A DNA stretch of 64,000 nt from JANPPS01 sp965246835 (GCA_965246835.1 CBDFFQ010000001.1:992001-1056000); one strand, 5' to 3'. Positions 53,773 through 62,148 are shown, numbered from the stretch's first letter. The notes: generated from the sequence alone by a model not told the origin. Numbers and translations: made by a program.

Positions 53773-54443
53773 TGCAATCCAATCCCCAGCACCGAGTTCT
53801 GCCAAGCAAGACTCTGGATCATCGCCTCATATGGGACTGCAAACCGGCCCGCACCGACTTTTTTCCCACCCGCGCCAACATAGGGATCCGGCATCCCAAC
53901 TGTGCCGTAGGGAAAAGGATCATTGATGATCATCCATAGCTGGGGACCAGAGACTTCATAGCCGACGATGAGAACAGCATGCTCGCTTAATCCGGGCGGT
54001 TTGAACCCCGAATGGGGCGATATGCCCGCTACGATTGGTCTCCCCCTGTCAATTTCTTCGACAACGTTGGCAAATGACAGTGCGCTTGTAGTCATGGTAG
54101 CCACTACGGTTGGCATCGTCACGTGCGCCACCTGTTTTACAACCTGCGGGTACCATACCAGCATATCCCTCAGTACCTGTATGGTGCCTGAGCCAACGTT
54201 ACATAGTTGACAATCAGACGCACATGGGCCGCCAAACACGACTGCAGCTATGCCACATTGGTATATGCCTGCCGGGTTGAGGTTTGGAACGCCGAGATAG
54301 CGGAACACCATCTCCCCTGAAGCCAACCAGCACCAATTCGAAAGGCTCTGACTGACTGCCGGAATTGGTAATGTTTTTGCAAGGGCAGGCTCACTCGCAG
54401 CAAGTGTCAAAAGGACGGAGGACAGAATTCTCAGTCGGCGCAT
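53769..54443 (-). CDS. Secreted papain-like cysteine protease (C39/C70-like)
   Basis: This 224-residue protein has a signal peptide (about 1-22, ending ALA). The mature part holds a papain-fold active site: Gln32 and Cys38 in QSLSNWCWLAS, His155 in LSEHAVLIVGYEV, and Asn174 or Asp175 in MIINDPFPYG. The QxxxNWCWA and SEHAVxIxGY motifs match the AvrRpt2/C39_2-like group of bacterial cysteine proteases. Four Cys between residues about 66 and 85 (QCGIAA, PCASDCQLC) could form disulfides. It is the first gene of a two-gene unit in an AT-richer insert. The target is unknown; the overlapping membrane protein is a candidate. Confidence 0.8.
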   Translation of the reverse strand: MRRLRILSSVLLTLAASEPALAKTLPIPAVSQSLSNWCWLASGEMVFRYLGVPNLNPAGIYQCGIAAVVFGGPCASDCQLCNVGSGTIQVLRDMLVWYPQVVKQVAHVTMPTVVATMTTSALSFANVVEEIDRGRPIVAGISPHSGFKPPGLSEHAVLIVGYEVSGPQLWMIINDPFPYGTVGMPDPYVGAGGKKVGAGRFAVPYEAMIQSLAWQNSVLGIGLQ

Positions 54444-54626
54444 CCTATGATCCTATACTCACGTTCTAAACATGATGAACCACAAGAGTCGAAGTTGCAA
54501 CGAGTTTCGTGACGAGAGCGGAATCAGATTCCTTCTATCGATTTCAGCGTTTGCCCATATTCTAAGGAGACCGAAATGGGGTCACCCGCGATCCAGATGC
54601 TCCAGTTTCCGAATCCAACGCCCAAA
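54444..54626. other. Right edge of the AT-richer insert
   Basis: These 183 bases carry the presumed promoter of the protease gene (minus strand) and then return to high GC near the 3' end of the hydrolase gene. AAGGAGACCGAAATGG (54563-54578) looks like a ribosome-binding site and start, but the frame that follows runs antisense through the hydrolase and shows no family. It may be the stub of a gene cut by the insertion. Confidence 0.4.
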
Positions 54627-55376
54627 TTACACCTCTCCGATCCCCCCCACAAACGCCCCCACATCTTGCAACTGCGGCACATGCGCCAGCCCCGGCAGCT
54701 CCACCAGCCGCGCCCCCGGCACCAGCGCCGCCAGCTCGCGCGCCATCCGCGGCGGCGTCGCCTCGTCGCCCTCGCCCACCATCACCAGCACGGGCAGCCG
54801 CAGCCCGGCCACCGCGTCCCGCAAATCCAGCCCTGCCAGCGCCTCGCACGCCGCGGTGAACACGGCCGGGTCCGTCGCCAGGAACCGCTCCCGCCGCTCC
54901 GCCAGCAACTCAGGGTTCGCCGCCTGGAACGCAGGCGAGAACAGCCGGCGCATCGCCACGTCCGCAATCGCCGCCAGCCCCTTCGAGCCCGCCGCCGAAG
55001 CCATGCCGCGGAAGGCCGCGCGCCCGTGCTCATCGAACGCGGCGCCCGTGCCGGCCAGGACCAGCCGGGTCACGCAGTCCGGGTGACGCAGCGCCAGCAT
55101 CAACGCGACAAAACTGCCATAGCCATTGCCGATCACCGCCACCGGGGCGCCGGCCGCGCGGATCGCCTCGGCCATGCGGTCCGCCACGGGCTCCAGCCCC
55201 GGACCGGCCGGGGGGGAGCCGCCGAAGCCCGGCAGATGCGGCACCACCACATGATGCGTCGGCGCCAGCGCGTGGGCCAAGGGCAAGCAGCTCCCGGCAT
55301 CGGCCAATAGCGAGTGGAACAGCCACACCGGGCTGCCCTGCCCCATCGTCTCGGCCTCGATCGTCGCATAGCGCAT
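54627..55376 (-). CDS. Alpha/beta-hydrolase-fold protein lacking the nucleophile
   Basis: This 249-residue protein has the alpha/beta-hydrolase layout: oxyanion strand VWLFHSLLADAG, the VPHLPGFGGS loop, acid Asp in VGEGDEATPP and His in LPGLAHVPQLQ. The nucleophile elbow is GNGYG (83-87) instead of GxSxG, so Gly85 stands where Ser should be, while Ser88 is outside the elbow. It may bind without hydrolysis or use another mechanism. The ATG at 55376 has GGGAGAGA upstream. It is divergent from the molybdenum hydroxylase gene with 131 bases between starts. Confidence 0.8.
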   Translation of the reverse strand: MRYATIEAETMGQGSPVWLFHSLLADAGSCLPLAHALAPTHHVVVPHLPGFGGSPPAGPGLEPVADRMAEAIRAAGAPVAVIGNGYGSFVALMLALRHPDCVTRLVLAGTGAAFDEHGRAAFRGMASAAGSKGLAAIADVAMRRLFSPAFQAANPELLAERRERFLATDPAVFTAACEALAGLDLRDAVAGLRLPVLVMVGEGDEATPPRMARELAALVPGARLVELPGLAHVPQLQDVGAFVGGIGEV

Positions 55377-55507
55377 CGCATCTCTCCCCGAGAACTCGCT
55401 ACCATGCCCGGCGCACCCTTGCGAATTGACCCGGCATGCCCCGCCCGCCATCCTTCCCACATCGCACGCCGGGCCCATCTCCGGACGGACATGACGGAGA
55501 TTGGCCC

Positions 55508-57796
55508 GTGAGCTTCCCCTATCTCGGACGGCGCGAGGATGCGCGGCTGCTGACCGGTGCCGGGCGCTATACGGCGGATTGGCACCTGCCGGGGATGGCG
55601 CATGCGGTGTTCCTGCGTTCCGACCACGCGCATGCCCGCATCGTCTCGATCGACACGGACGCCGCCCGCGCCATGCCGGGTGTGCACGCCGTGCTGACCG
55701 GCGCCGACATGCAGGCGGCCGGGTATGGCCGCGGCCGGGCGAGGCTGCCCTATGCCGGGCGCGGCGGCATGGCCCTGCTGACGCCGGATGTGCCGGCCCT
55801 GGCGCTGGATCGCGTGCTGTATGTGGGGGATCCCGTCGCGATCGTCGTGGCAACCACGCAGGCGCAGGCGCAGGACGCGGCGGAGGCCATCGCCGTCGAC
55901 TACGACACGCTGCCCCCGGTCACCGACATGACCGCGGCGCTGCAACCCGGCGCGCCGCAACTGCATGACGGCATCCCCGGCAATCTCTGCTTCGACTACG
56001 AATACGGTGACGCAGCCGCAACCGACGCCGCCTTCGCCGCCGCGGCCCGCGTGGTGACGCTCGATCTCACCAGCGACCGCGTGGTCGGCAACCCCATGGA
56101 GCCCAAGGCCGCCCTCGCCCGCTGGCAGAACGACGTGCTGGAGCTCTGGAGCCCGACGCAGGGGATGGTGGCGCTGCGGGACTCGCTCTGCAGCCTCACC
56201 GGCCTGCCGCCGGAGCGGGTGCGGGTGCGGGCGGAGGACGTGGGCGGCGGGTTCGGCATCCGCGGCGGCGCCTATCCGGAGCATGCGGCGCTGGCGCTGG
56301 CGGCGAAGGTGACGGGCCGCCCCGTGCGCTGGATCGCCAGCCGGTCCGAGACATTTCTGAGTGACTATCATGGCCGCGGCCTCAGGATGCACGGCTCCCT
56401 CGCGCTGGATGCCGAGGGAAATTTCCTGGGCATCCGGCATGAATGGGTGTGCGATCAGGGCGCCTATCCGGTCGCGACCGGGCCGCTCATCTCCACCCTC
56501 AACCCGGCCATGATGTGCACCGGCCCCTACCGCATCCCCACGGTGCACGGCCGCAACCGCCTGGCGCTCACCAACACCGTGCCGATCACCGCCTATCGCG
56601 GCGCCGGCCGGCCGGACATGGCGTATGCCGTGGAGCGCCTGGTCGAGCAGGCCGCGCGGGAAACCGGGATCGACCGCGTGGCGCTGCGCCGCCGCAACGT
56701 GGTGCCGGCCGGCGCCTTTCCGTATCGCCTGCCGATTCCGGGTCCGATGGCGGCGGTGTATGACAGCGGGGACTACGCCGGGTTGCTCGACATGGCGACG
56801 GAGGCCGCGGATTGGGCCGGGTTCGAAACCAGGCGGGCCGAGGCCAAGGCGCGCGGCCGGTTGCGCGGCATCGGCATCGGCCTGTTCGTCGAACCCTCCG
56901 GCGGTGTGGTGCCGAAGGATGAGGTCGCGATCACCTTCGGGCCAGATGGGGTCGTGGTGCACAACGTGACCCACTCCTCCGGCCAGGGGCATGAGACCGT
57001 GTTTCCGGAAATCGTGGCCCGCGTGCTGGGCCTGGACCCCGCCGCGATTTCGCTGCGCCAGGGCGACCCCGATGGCCCGGCGCTCCTCGGTGGCGGCGCC
57101 TTCGCCTCCCGCTCCATGCTCTCCCACGGCGCCGCGACGTCGGAGGCGGCGCACGAGGTGGTGCGAAAGGGCCGCCTGCTGGCGTCAGACCGGCTGGAGG
57201 TCGGGGAGGCCGATCTGGAATACGAAGCCGGCGCCTACCGCATCGTCGGCACCGATCGGGTGGTCACGCTGCTGGAGCTGGCCCGGCCCGCCGAGGGGCA
57301 GGAGAGCGGCCCGCTCGACACCACCACCGCCCTCCCCTCCGCCCGCGCCTACCCTTCCGGCGCGCATGTGGCGGAGGTCGAGATCGATCCCGCGACCGGT
57401 GAGGTCACGCTGCAGCGCTACGTGGCCGTCGATGATTGCGGCGTGGTGCTGAACCACACGCTGCTGGACGGGCAGATCATGGGCGGCATCGCGCAGGGGC
57501 TGGGCCAGGTGCTGGGCGAGCAGGCGGTCTATGATGCGGACGGCCAGTTCCTGTCCGGCAGCTTCATGGACTACGCGATGCCCCGCGCCGCGGCGCTCCC
57601 CGGCGTCTCGTTGCAAGAACGCCCGGTGCCGTCCCCCAACAACAGCCTGGGCGTGAAGGGCGCCGGGGAGGCCGGGACCACGGGCTCGCTGCCCGCCGGC
57701 ATGAACGCGGTGCTGGACGCGCTATGGCCCGCCGGCGTGCGCGCGCTGGACATGCCGGCCTCGGCGCAATCCGTGTGGAAGGCTTTACAGCGATGA
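55508..57796 (+). CDS. Xanthine dehydrogenase family molybdopterin-binding (large) subunit
   Basis: This 762-residue large subunit of a molybdenum hydroxylase has the Ald_Xan_dh_C hammerhead domain (about 1-125) and the MoCo-binding domain after it. Visible are YVGDPVAIVVA, EDVGGGFGIRGGAYPEH and AYRGAGRPDMAYAVERL in place of the CO-dehydrogenase AYRCSFR loop. Glu721 in GVKGAGEAGTTG is the catalytic base. I chose the GTG at 55508, reading VSFPYLGRREDARLL. The small FeS and FAD subunits are not adjacent, so it must use distant partners. It overlaps the next gene by four bases. Confidence 0.88.
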   Translation: MSFPYLGRREDARLLTGAGRYTADWHLPGMAHAVFLRSDHAHARIVSIDTDAARAMPGVHAVLTGADMQAAGYGRGRARLPYAGRGGMALLTPDVPALALDRVLYVGDPVAIVVATTQAQAQDAAEAIAVDYDTLPPVTDMTAALQPGAPQLHDGIPGNLCFDYEYGDAAATDAAFAAAARVVTLDLTSDRVVGNPMEPKAALARWQNDVLELWSPTQGMVALRDSLCSLTGLPPERVRVRAEDVGGGFGIRGGAYPEHAALALAAKVTGRPVRWIASRSETFLSDYHGRGLRMHGSLALDAEGNFLGIRHEWVCDQGAYPVATGPLISTLNPAMMCTGPYRIPTVHGRNRLALTNTVPITAYRGAGRPDMAYAVERLVEQAARETGIDRVALRRRNVVPAGAFPYRLPIPGPMAAVYDSGDYAGLLDMATEAADWAGFETRRAEAKARGRLRGIGIGLFVEPSGGVVPKDEVAITFGPDGVVVHNVTHSSGQGHETVFPEIVARVLGLDPAAISLRQGDPDGPALLGGGAFASRSMLSHGAATSEAAHEVVRKGRLLASDRLEVGEADLEYEAGAYRIVGTDRVVTLLELARPAEGQESGPLDTTTALPSARAYPSGAHVAEVEIDPATGEVTLQRYVAVDDCGVVLNHTLLDGQIMGGIAQGLGQVLGEQAVYDADGQFLSGSFMDYAMPRAAALPGVSLQERPVPSPNNSLGVKGAGEAGTTGSLPAGMNAVLDALWPAGVRALDMPASAQSVWKALQR

Positions 57797-58662
57797 ATTT
57801 TCGCGACCGCGTCCCCTACTCCACCCCGCAGAACCGGCCGAAGCTGCGCCTGCCCGGCGGCAAGCGGATCGCGGTCTGGACGATCGTGAATGTGGAGAAC
57901 TGGGACCCGGACCAGCCCATGCCCCGCACCGTGCTGCCGCCCCCCATGGGCCAGCCCCTGCTGCCGGACCTGCCGAACTGGGCCTGGCACGAATACGGCA
58001 TGCGCGTCGGCATCTGGCGGTTCTTCGACGTGCTGGCCAAGCGCGGCATCAAGGCGAGCTTCGCGCTCAACGGCTCCGTGGTGCAGCTCTATCCCGAGAT
58101 GTGCCGCGTGGCGCACGCAGCCGGCTGGGACTTCATGGGCCACGGCTTCGTGCAGCGCCCGATGCACCGCGTGGACGATCAGGTCGCCGCGATCGCGCAG
58201 ACCATCGAGGCGATCCGCAGCGTGACCGGCCGCCCACCCCGCGGCTGGGAAAGCCCCGGCCTCACCGAAACCGCCGACACCGCGGACCACCTGGCCGCCG
58301 CCGGCATCGAATACGTCGCGGACTGGGTGCTGGACGACGTGCCCGTCCCGATCCAGACCCGCACGGGCCGCCTGATCTCCGTGCCCTACACGCTGGACCT
58401 CAACGACGTGGTGATCACGGCGGTGCAGGGTTTCGGGTCCGACGAGCTGCTGCGCCGGGGCCGCGACCAGTTCGACCGGTTGTATGCGGAGGGCGCGGAG
58501 AGCCCGCGGGTGATGGCGATCTCGATCCACCCGTATCTCACGGGGGTGCCGCATCGGATCCGGTATTTGGAGGCGCTCTACGACTACATCCTGGGGCATG
58601 AGGGGGTGGCGATGATGACGGGGGCGGAGATCTTGGATTGGTATCTGGGGCAGGTGGCGTAG
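57793..58662 (+). CDS. Polysaccharide deacetylase family protein (PuuE allantoinase-like)
   Basis: This 289-residue NodB-fold protein starts MNFRDRVPYSTPQNRPKL. Blocks GMRVGIWRFFDVLAKRGIKA, MGHGFVQRPMHR, RGWESPGLTETADTAD and SIHPYLTGVPHRIRYLEAL are typical of the PuuE/allantoinase-like branch, which acts on cyclic ureides rather than sugars. The first catalytic Asp pair of true chitin deacetylases is not seen, as in PuuE. The ATG overlaps the molybdenum hydroxylase stop by four bases. Together they suggest a purine or N-heterocycle breakdown step. The substrate is not shown. Confidence 0.83.
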   Translation: MNFRDRVPYSTPQNRPKLRLPGGKRIAVWTIVNVENWDPDQPMPRTVLPPPMGQPLLPDLPNWAWHEYGMRVGIWRFFDVLAKRGIKASFALNGSVVQLYPEMCRVAHAAGWDFMGHGFVQRPMHRVDDQVAAIAQTIEAIRSVTGRPPRGWESPGLTETADTADHLAAAGIEYVADWVLDDVPVPIQTRTGRLISVPYTLDLNDVVITAVQGFGSDELLRRGRDQFDRLYAEGAESPRVMAISIHPYLTGVPHRIRYLEALYDYILGHEGVAMMTGAEILDWYLGQVA

Positions 58663-58732
58663 CACGATCTATGGCCCAGGTGCATGCCTTGGAGTCGAGC
58701 GATCGTCGAATAACCTAGCCCGGGGCTAACCG

Positions 58733-59830
58733 TTAGACGGTCAATTGTTCCCATCTCTCAACCGATTCGGTTGAGGCTTCAACCTCTATTAGGCGATCGC
58801 GAATAGTCGATACTGCAAGAAGAGCGGCTTCAGGTTTGGGCGAAGGCGCCCAGAATAGGCACTGCTCTACCAGCTGAGTCCACGTCCAGAATATTGTGAT
58901 ACTAACCCCGATCGTAGCGGACCACTTTAGTATTTCAAACGGATCGATTCTTTTTTGTTGCCCGGAAACAAGAACCATTGCAGCTTCTCGGACGCCTCTT
59001 TCCATACACGTCCGGCCAAACAGGGCAATATCCGAAAAGCGGGCAGGCTTGTCACGCACTTCAAAGGCCTTCTCATAAACCCTGAGATCGCTCTCCAGCG
59101 ACTCACCCGAGAGAACTGCTATGTCCCCCGGGTAGTGGCGGGAAGGGTCGTTGATTCGGCCGCTCTCGACCCGGCCTGCTCCTTCCACAATATCAAGAAG
59201 GCCAGCCACAACCGCCTGTGCCCTTCGACCACCCTCGGAGCCCTCTAGTAGCAATTGCTTGATGGCGGTGATCAGTTTCTGCCGCGAGATCGATGCTCTC
59301 TCCCGCGTCTGACTGTAGCGCCTCTGATATCGGCGGCGGACTGAGATGAAAGCGCGGAGGGCACGCATCGCATTGTCGGGCGAGGCGATCTGTAATTCAT
59401 CGACCAGGCTGACCATGTAGTCAAATGCCATTTTGGCCTTCCCTCGTATTGGAGTCTCGTCTCCCAGAAAGATCATTCGGAAATAGGGTTGGTTATTTAG
59501 TGGCTCCCGGCCCGTCACGCCCAGGCTGAAGCCAAGTTCTGCTGAAAGAGGGACGAGCGTGCCGTGGCAGAGGCCGCGGGCAGAGTAAGCGTTGGCATTG
59601 TTTGGCGCATGACTTGGTTTGATGATTCGAAGATCCGCGCTTGCGTCCAGAGCGCGAGCGAGAATGCTGGTTCCAAGAAACGCAATATGCGTCCGTGACG
59701 AGCCCGGCTCCTCGCACATCCGAGAAAATTCCTCGATCTTACGTTCCCAACTGGGGCTACTTTGCCGGATGTTCGCCGGGGTAGCCGCCTCACGAACGAA
59801 GCCAGCTGCTCGCTGAGAATCAATCTTCAT
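58733..59830 (-). CDS. Type II restriction endonuclease, SacI-like family
   Basis: This 365-residue protein carries the conserved block YSARGLCHGTLVPL (82-95) and GVTGREPLNNQPYFRM (104-119), which I associate with the SacI endonuclease family. A PD-(D/E)xK centre cannot be pinned down by eye. The gene overlaps the controller gene by four bases and stands back-to-back with a C5-cytosine methyltransferase, the classic arrangement of a type II system. SacI cuts GAGCTC, but the specificity of this homologue is not proven. The AT-richer composition suggests transfer. Confidence 0.72.
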   Translation of the reverse strand: MKIDSQRAAGFVREAATPANIRQSSPSWERKIEEFSRMCEEPGSSRTHIAFLGTSILARALDASADLRIIKPSHAPNNANAYSARGLCHGTLVPLSAELGFSLGVTGREPLNNQPYFRMIFLGDETPIRGKAKMAFDYMVSLVDELQIASPDNAMRALRAFISVRRRYQRRYSQTRERASISRQKLITAIKQLLLEGSEGGRRAQAVVAGLLDIVEGAGRVESGRINDPSRHYPGDIAVLSGESLESDLRVYEKAFEVRDKPARFSDIALFGRTCMERGVREAAMVLVSGQQKRIDPFEILKWSATIGVSITIFWTWTQLVEQCLFWAPSPKPEAALLAVSTIRDRLIEVEASTESVERWEQLTV

Positions 59831-60072
59831 TCACTGCCTTCTAAAAATGGCCTGGTAATGTCGTGTTCGAGCAATTCATCCAACGTGCAATCGCATGCGA
59901 TACAGACCTTCTCGATGGTGACGAGGGTGGCGTTGTATCCGGGGCGAGAACCAATAGACTGCAAAGTAGCGACTGATATGCCAGTGTCAGCCGACAGAGC
60001 CTCATATGTCATCCGTTTCCCTGTCCGGTCGGAGAAGGCTCGCATGACCTCACGAAGGCGGACCCTGATCAA
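59827..60072 (-). CDS. Small Xre-family controller protein of the restriction-modification system
   Basis: This protein of about 81 residues has an Xre helix-turn-helix: MTYEALSADTGISVATLQSI with a C-terminal ATLVTIEKVCIACDCTLDELLE. I prefer the TTG at 60072, reading IRVRLREVMRAF, because AGGAAA lies five bases upstream and the domain starts there. The frame is open to an ATG at 60135, which would place the start eight bases from the methyltransferase start. With the TTG start, a palindrome (60083-60097) lies directly upstream. It probably times endonuclease expression as C proteins do. Confidence 0.8.
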   Translation of the reverse strand: MIRVRLREVMRAFSDRTGKRMTYEALSADTGISVATLQSIGSRPGYNATLVTIEKVCIACDCTLDELLEHDITRPFLEGSE

Positions 60073-60082
60073 AGATGTTTCC

Positions 60083-60097
60083 TGTATTGACAATACA
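60083..60097. promoter_or_regulatory. Perfect 15-base palindrome, candidate operator of the controller
   Basis: TGTATT-GAC-AATACA is a perfect inverted repeat with a 3-base centre. It lies 10 bases upstream of the TTG start of the controller gene and 46 bases upstream of the methyltransferase ATG. TTGACA (60087-60092), the candidate -35 of the methyltransferase promoter, is inside it. Confidence 0.65.
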
Positions 60098-60115
60098 ATT
60101 TTTCGGCGACAATCT
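60087..60115 (+). promoter_or_regulatory. Candidate promoter of the methyltransferase gene
   Basis: A consensus -35 TTGACA (60087-60092) is followed after 17 bases by CAATCT (60110-60115), a poor -10. TATATG at 60141-60146 is a second -10-like hexamer that overlaps the ATG, so a nearly leaderless message is possible. Confidence 0.45.
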
Positions 60116-60143
60116 GTGCCTTCTTCGGCCAACATGATGCTAT

Positions 60144-61418
60144 ATGAGATCCAGGAGTCGCTATGAAGGCCATAGCCTGTTTACAGGAATCGGCGGGCTA
60201 GATTTCGGTTTTGAAGCAGCAGGATTTGACACGAGGGTAACGGTGGAGATGGATCGGCATTGCTGTCGAGCCCTTCGCTCCAATAGACCCGGTTGGGCGC
60301 TGATCGAAGACGACGTGAACGCGATAGCAGGCGAAGACATTCTCGTTCGAGGAGGCCTGTCCGTAGGCGAAGCCGACATCCTAATTGGTGGCCCTCCATG
60401 CCAACCTTTTTCGAAATCGGGCTACTGGGTTCGGGGCGAGACTCTCAGGCTGAAAGACCCCCGCGCAGATACCCTTCGGGGCTATTTAGCCGTCCTACAG
60501 ATAACCCGCCCACGAACCTTCCTCCTCGAAAATGTCGGAGGGCTTGCATACGCGGACAAGAACGAGGGACTGCGTTTCATTCTCGATGGAGTTCGGCGCA
60601 TCAACGCCGAAACAGGAACCGACTATCGAGTGTCATGGAAGGTCATCAACACCGCTGAGTATGGCGTACCTCAGATCCGCGAGCGCACTTTTCTGGTCGG
60701 CTCTCGAGACGGACGGGGTTTTCGCTTCCCAAGCCCAACCCATTCTTCAGCGTCCACAGTGGAATCAAAGGATCTCTTTTCCGAGAGTCCTATACAGCCG
60801 TTCCGAACTGCTTGGGACGCGTTAGGCGACCTCCCGGAACCTGACGGTGAAGAACAACAAAAACTACGGATGGGAGGCATGTGGCGAGATCTGCTGCCCT
60901 CGATCCCAGAAGGTGAGAACTATCTCTGGCACACTGATCGGAAGGGCGGCATACCACTTTTCGGGTGGCGGACGAGGTATTGGTCATTCCTTCTCAAACT
61001 TTCGAAGGTTCTTCCATCCTGGACAATTCAAGCACAACCAGGCAGTGCAATCGGGCCGTTCCACTGGCAAAATCGCCGCTTGAGCTTCAAGGAGCTTTCA
61101 CGAATTCAGACCTTCCCAGATGGTCTCTCCATCGATGCTGGTCGGACTGAGATGCAGCGGATGCTCGGCAACGCAGTGCCATCGTTGATTGCAGAGGTGC
61201 TCGCACACGAAATCCGGCGGCAATTGCTTGATTCGTCACTGGATCGTCCGTACCTCCTACTACCGCCACGCCGGACAGATGTCCCGCCCCCGGTTATGCC
61301 AATACCTGTTCCCGCAAAGTATCTTTCGCTTCAAGGTTTGCATGCTGCACATCCTGGAACGGGGAGGGGCAATGCGGCCCGTCATCGTGCAGAAAGGCAG
61401 AAAAGAATAGCGGCCTGA
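60144..61418 (+). CDS. DNA (cytosine-5)-methyltransferase of a type II restriction-modification system
   Basis: This 424-residue enzyme methylates cytosine at C5 using SAM. Motifs in order are I (SLFTGIGGLDFGFEAAG, 11-27), IV (IGGPPCQPFSKSG with catalytic Cys86), VI (LLENVGG, Glu129), VIII (QIRERTFLVGS), then a target-recognition region and X (MLGNAVPSLIAEVLA). The tail from about 370 has PVPAKYLSLQGLHAAHPGTG. The ATG at 60144 begins MRSRSRYEGHSLF. It is divergent from the controller and endonuclease. It should protect the endonuclease site. Confidence 0.93.
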   Translation: MRSRSRYEGHSLFTGIGGLDFGFEAAGFDTRVTVEMDRHCCRALRSNRPGWALIEDDVNAIAGEDILVRGGLSVGEADILIGGPPCQPFSKSGYWVRGETLRLKDPRADTLRGYLAVLQITRPRTFLLENVGGLAYADKNEGLRFILDGVRRINAETGTDYRVSWKVINTAEYGVPQIRERTFLVGSRDGRGFRFPSPTHSSASTVESKDLFSESPIQPFRTAWDALGDLPEPDGEEQQKLRMGGMWRDLLPSIPEGENYLWHTDRKGGIPLFGWRTRYWSFLLKLSKVLPSWTIQAQPGSAIGPFHWQNRRLSFKELSRIQTFPDGLSIDAGRTEMQRMLGNAVPSLIAEVLAHEIRRQLLDSSLDRPYLLLPPRRTDVPPPVMPIPVPAKYLSLQGLHAAHPGTGRGNAARHRAERQKRIAA

Positions 61419-61503
61419 GGTGCTTTTTCCGGTTCGAATGGGTCGAAGATCAATCCCTCTCGGCCCAGTTGTCCCCCACCCCCGCCTCAGGCATCACATC
61501 GCC

Positions 61504-62148
61504 ATGGACGCCCCCCTCCCCCGCCGAGCCCGGCTCTCCCCCGATGCGCGCCGGCAGCAGATCGTCGCCGGGGCCGTGTCCTACTTCGCCGAGGTCGGGT
61601 TCGAGGGCGGCACGCGGGAGTTGGCGCGGCGGCTCGATATCACCCAGCCGCTGCTCTATCGCTACTTCCCGTCGAAAGAAGACCTGATCCGCGCCGTCTA
61701 TGAGGACGTCTATCTCACTCAATGGGAGCCCGCCTGGGAAGACGCGCTCGCCGACGCTACGCAGCCCATCCGCGGCCGGCTGATCGCGTTCTACACCCAC
61801 TACACCGCCGTCATCTTCACGCCGGAGTGGATGCGGATCTACCTGTTCGCCGGGCTGCGCGGGGTGGAGATCAACCGGTGGTGGCTGCGCTTTGTCGAGC
61901 AGACCATCCTGCATCGCATCGCCGCCGCCATGCGGGAGGCGCACGGGCTGCCGGCCCCCGCGGCGCGCCCGGTCGGCCCGGCGGAGCTCGAGCTGTATTG
62001 GCTCTTCCAGGGCGGCATCTTCTACTACGGCATGCGGCGGGAGGTGTATTTGATCCCGCCCGGTCAGGAGCTGGCGGTGTTCATCGAAAGCAGCGTGGAC
62101 GCCATGCTCGCCGGGCTGCCGCCGCAGCTGGGGCGCTTGCTGGCGTGA
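61504..62148 (+). CDS. TetR family transcriptional regulator
   Basis: This 214-residue regulator has an N-terminal helix-turn-helix (about 14-60) reading ARRQQIVAGAVSYFAEVGFE and RELARRLDITQPLLYRYFPS. The C-terminal domain is helical with several Trp and is the likely ligand pocket. GTG of the downstream monooxygenase overlaps its TGA (GTGA), so the two are co-translated and the regulator probably controls that gene. The ATG at 61504 fits the usual short lead before the HTH. Confidence 0.9.
   Translation: MDAPLPRRARLSPDARRQQIVAGAVSYFAEVGFEGGTRELARRLDITQPLLYRYFPSKEDLIRAVYEDVYLTQWEPAWEDALADATQPIRGRLIAFYTHYTAVIFTPEWMRIYLFAGLRGVEINRWWLRFVEQTILHRIAAAMREAHGLPAPAARPVGPAELELYWLFQGGIFYYGMRREVYLIPPGQELAVFIESSVDAMLAGLPPQLGRLLA

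Noticed and set aside
52619..54626. Prophage or insertion sequence as the source of the AT-richer insert
   Set aside because: No integrase, transposase, terminal inverted repeats or target duplication could be seen, so only horizontal acquisition in general is suggested.
54472..55310. Plus-strand genes starting at 54472 or 54576
   Set aside because: The second has a good ribosome-binding-like sequence, but both frames run antisense through the hydrolase gene and become Arg/His/Gln-rich. At most a truncated gene stub remains.
55133..57154. 673-codon minus-strand frame across the molybdenum hydroxylase gene
   Set aside because: Antisense to a well-conserved gene with catalytic residues in place.
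58729..58741. ACCGT-TAG-ACGGT at the end of the endonuclease gene as a terminator
   Set aside because: Only five base pairs, no T-run, and it overlaps the stop codon region.
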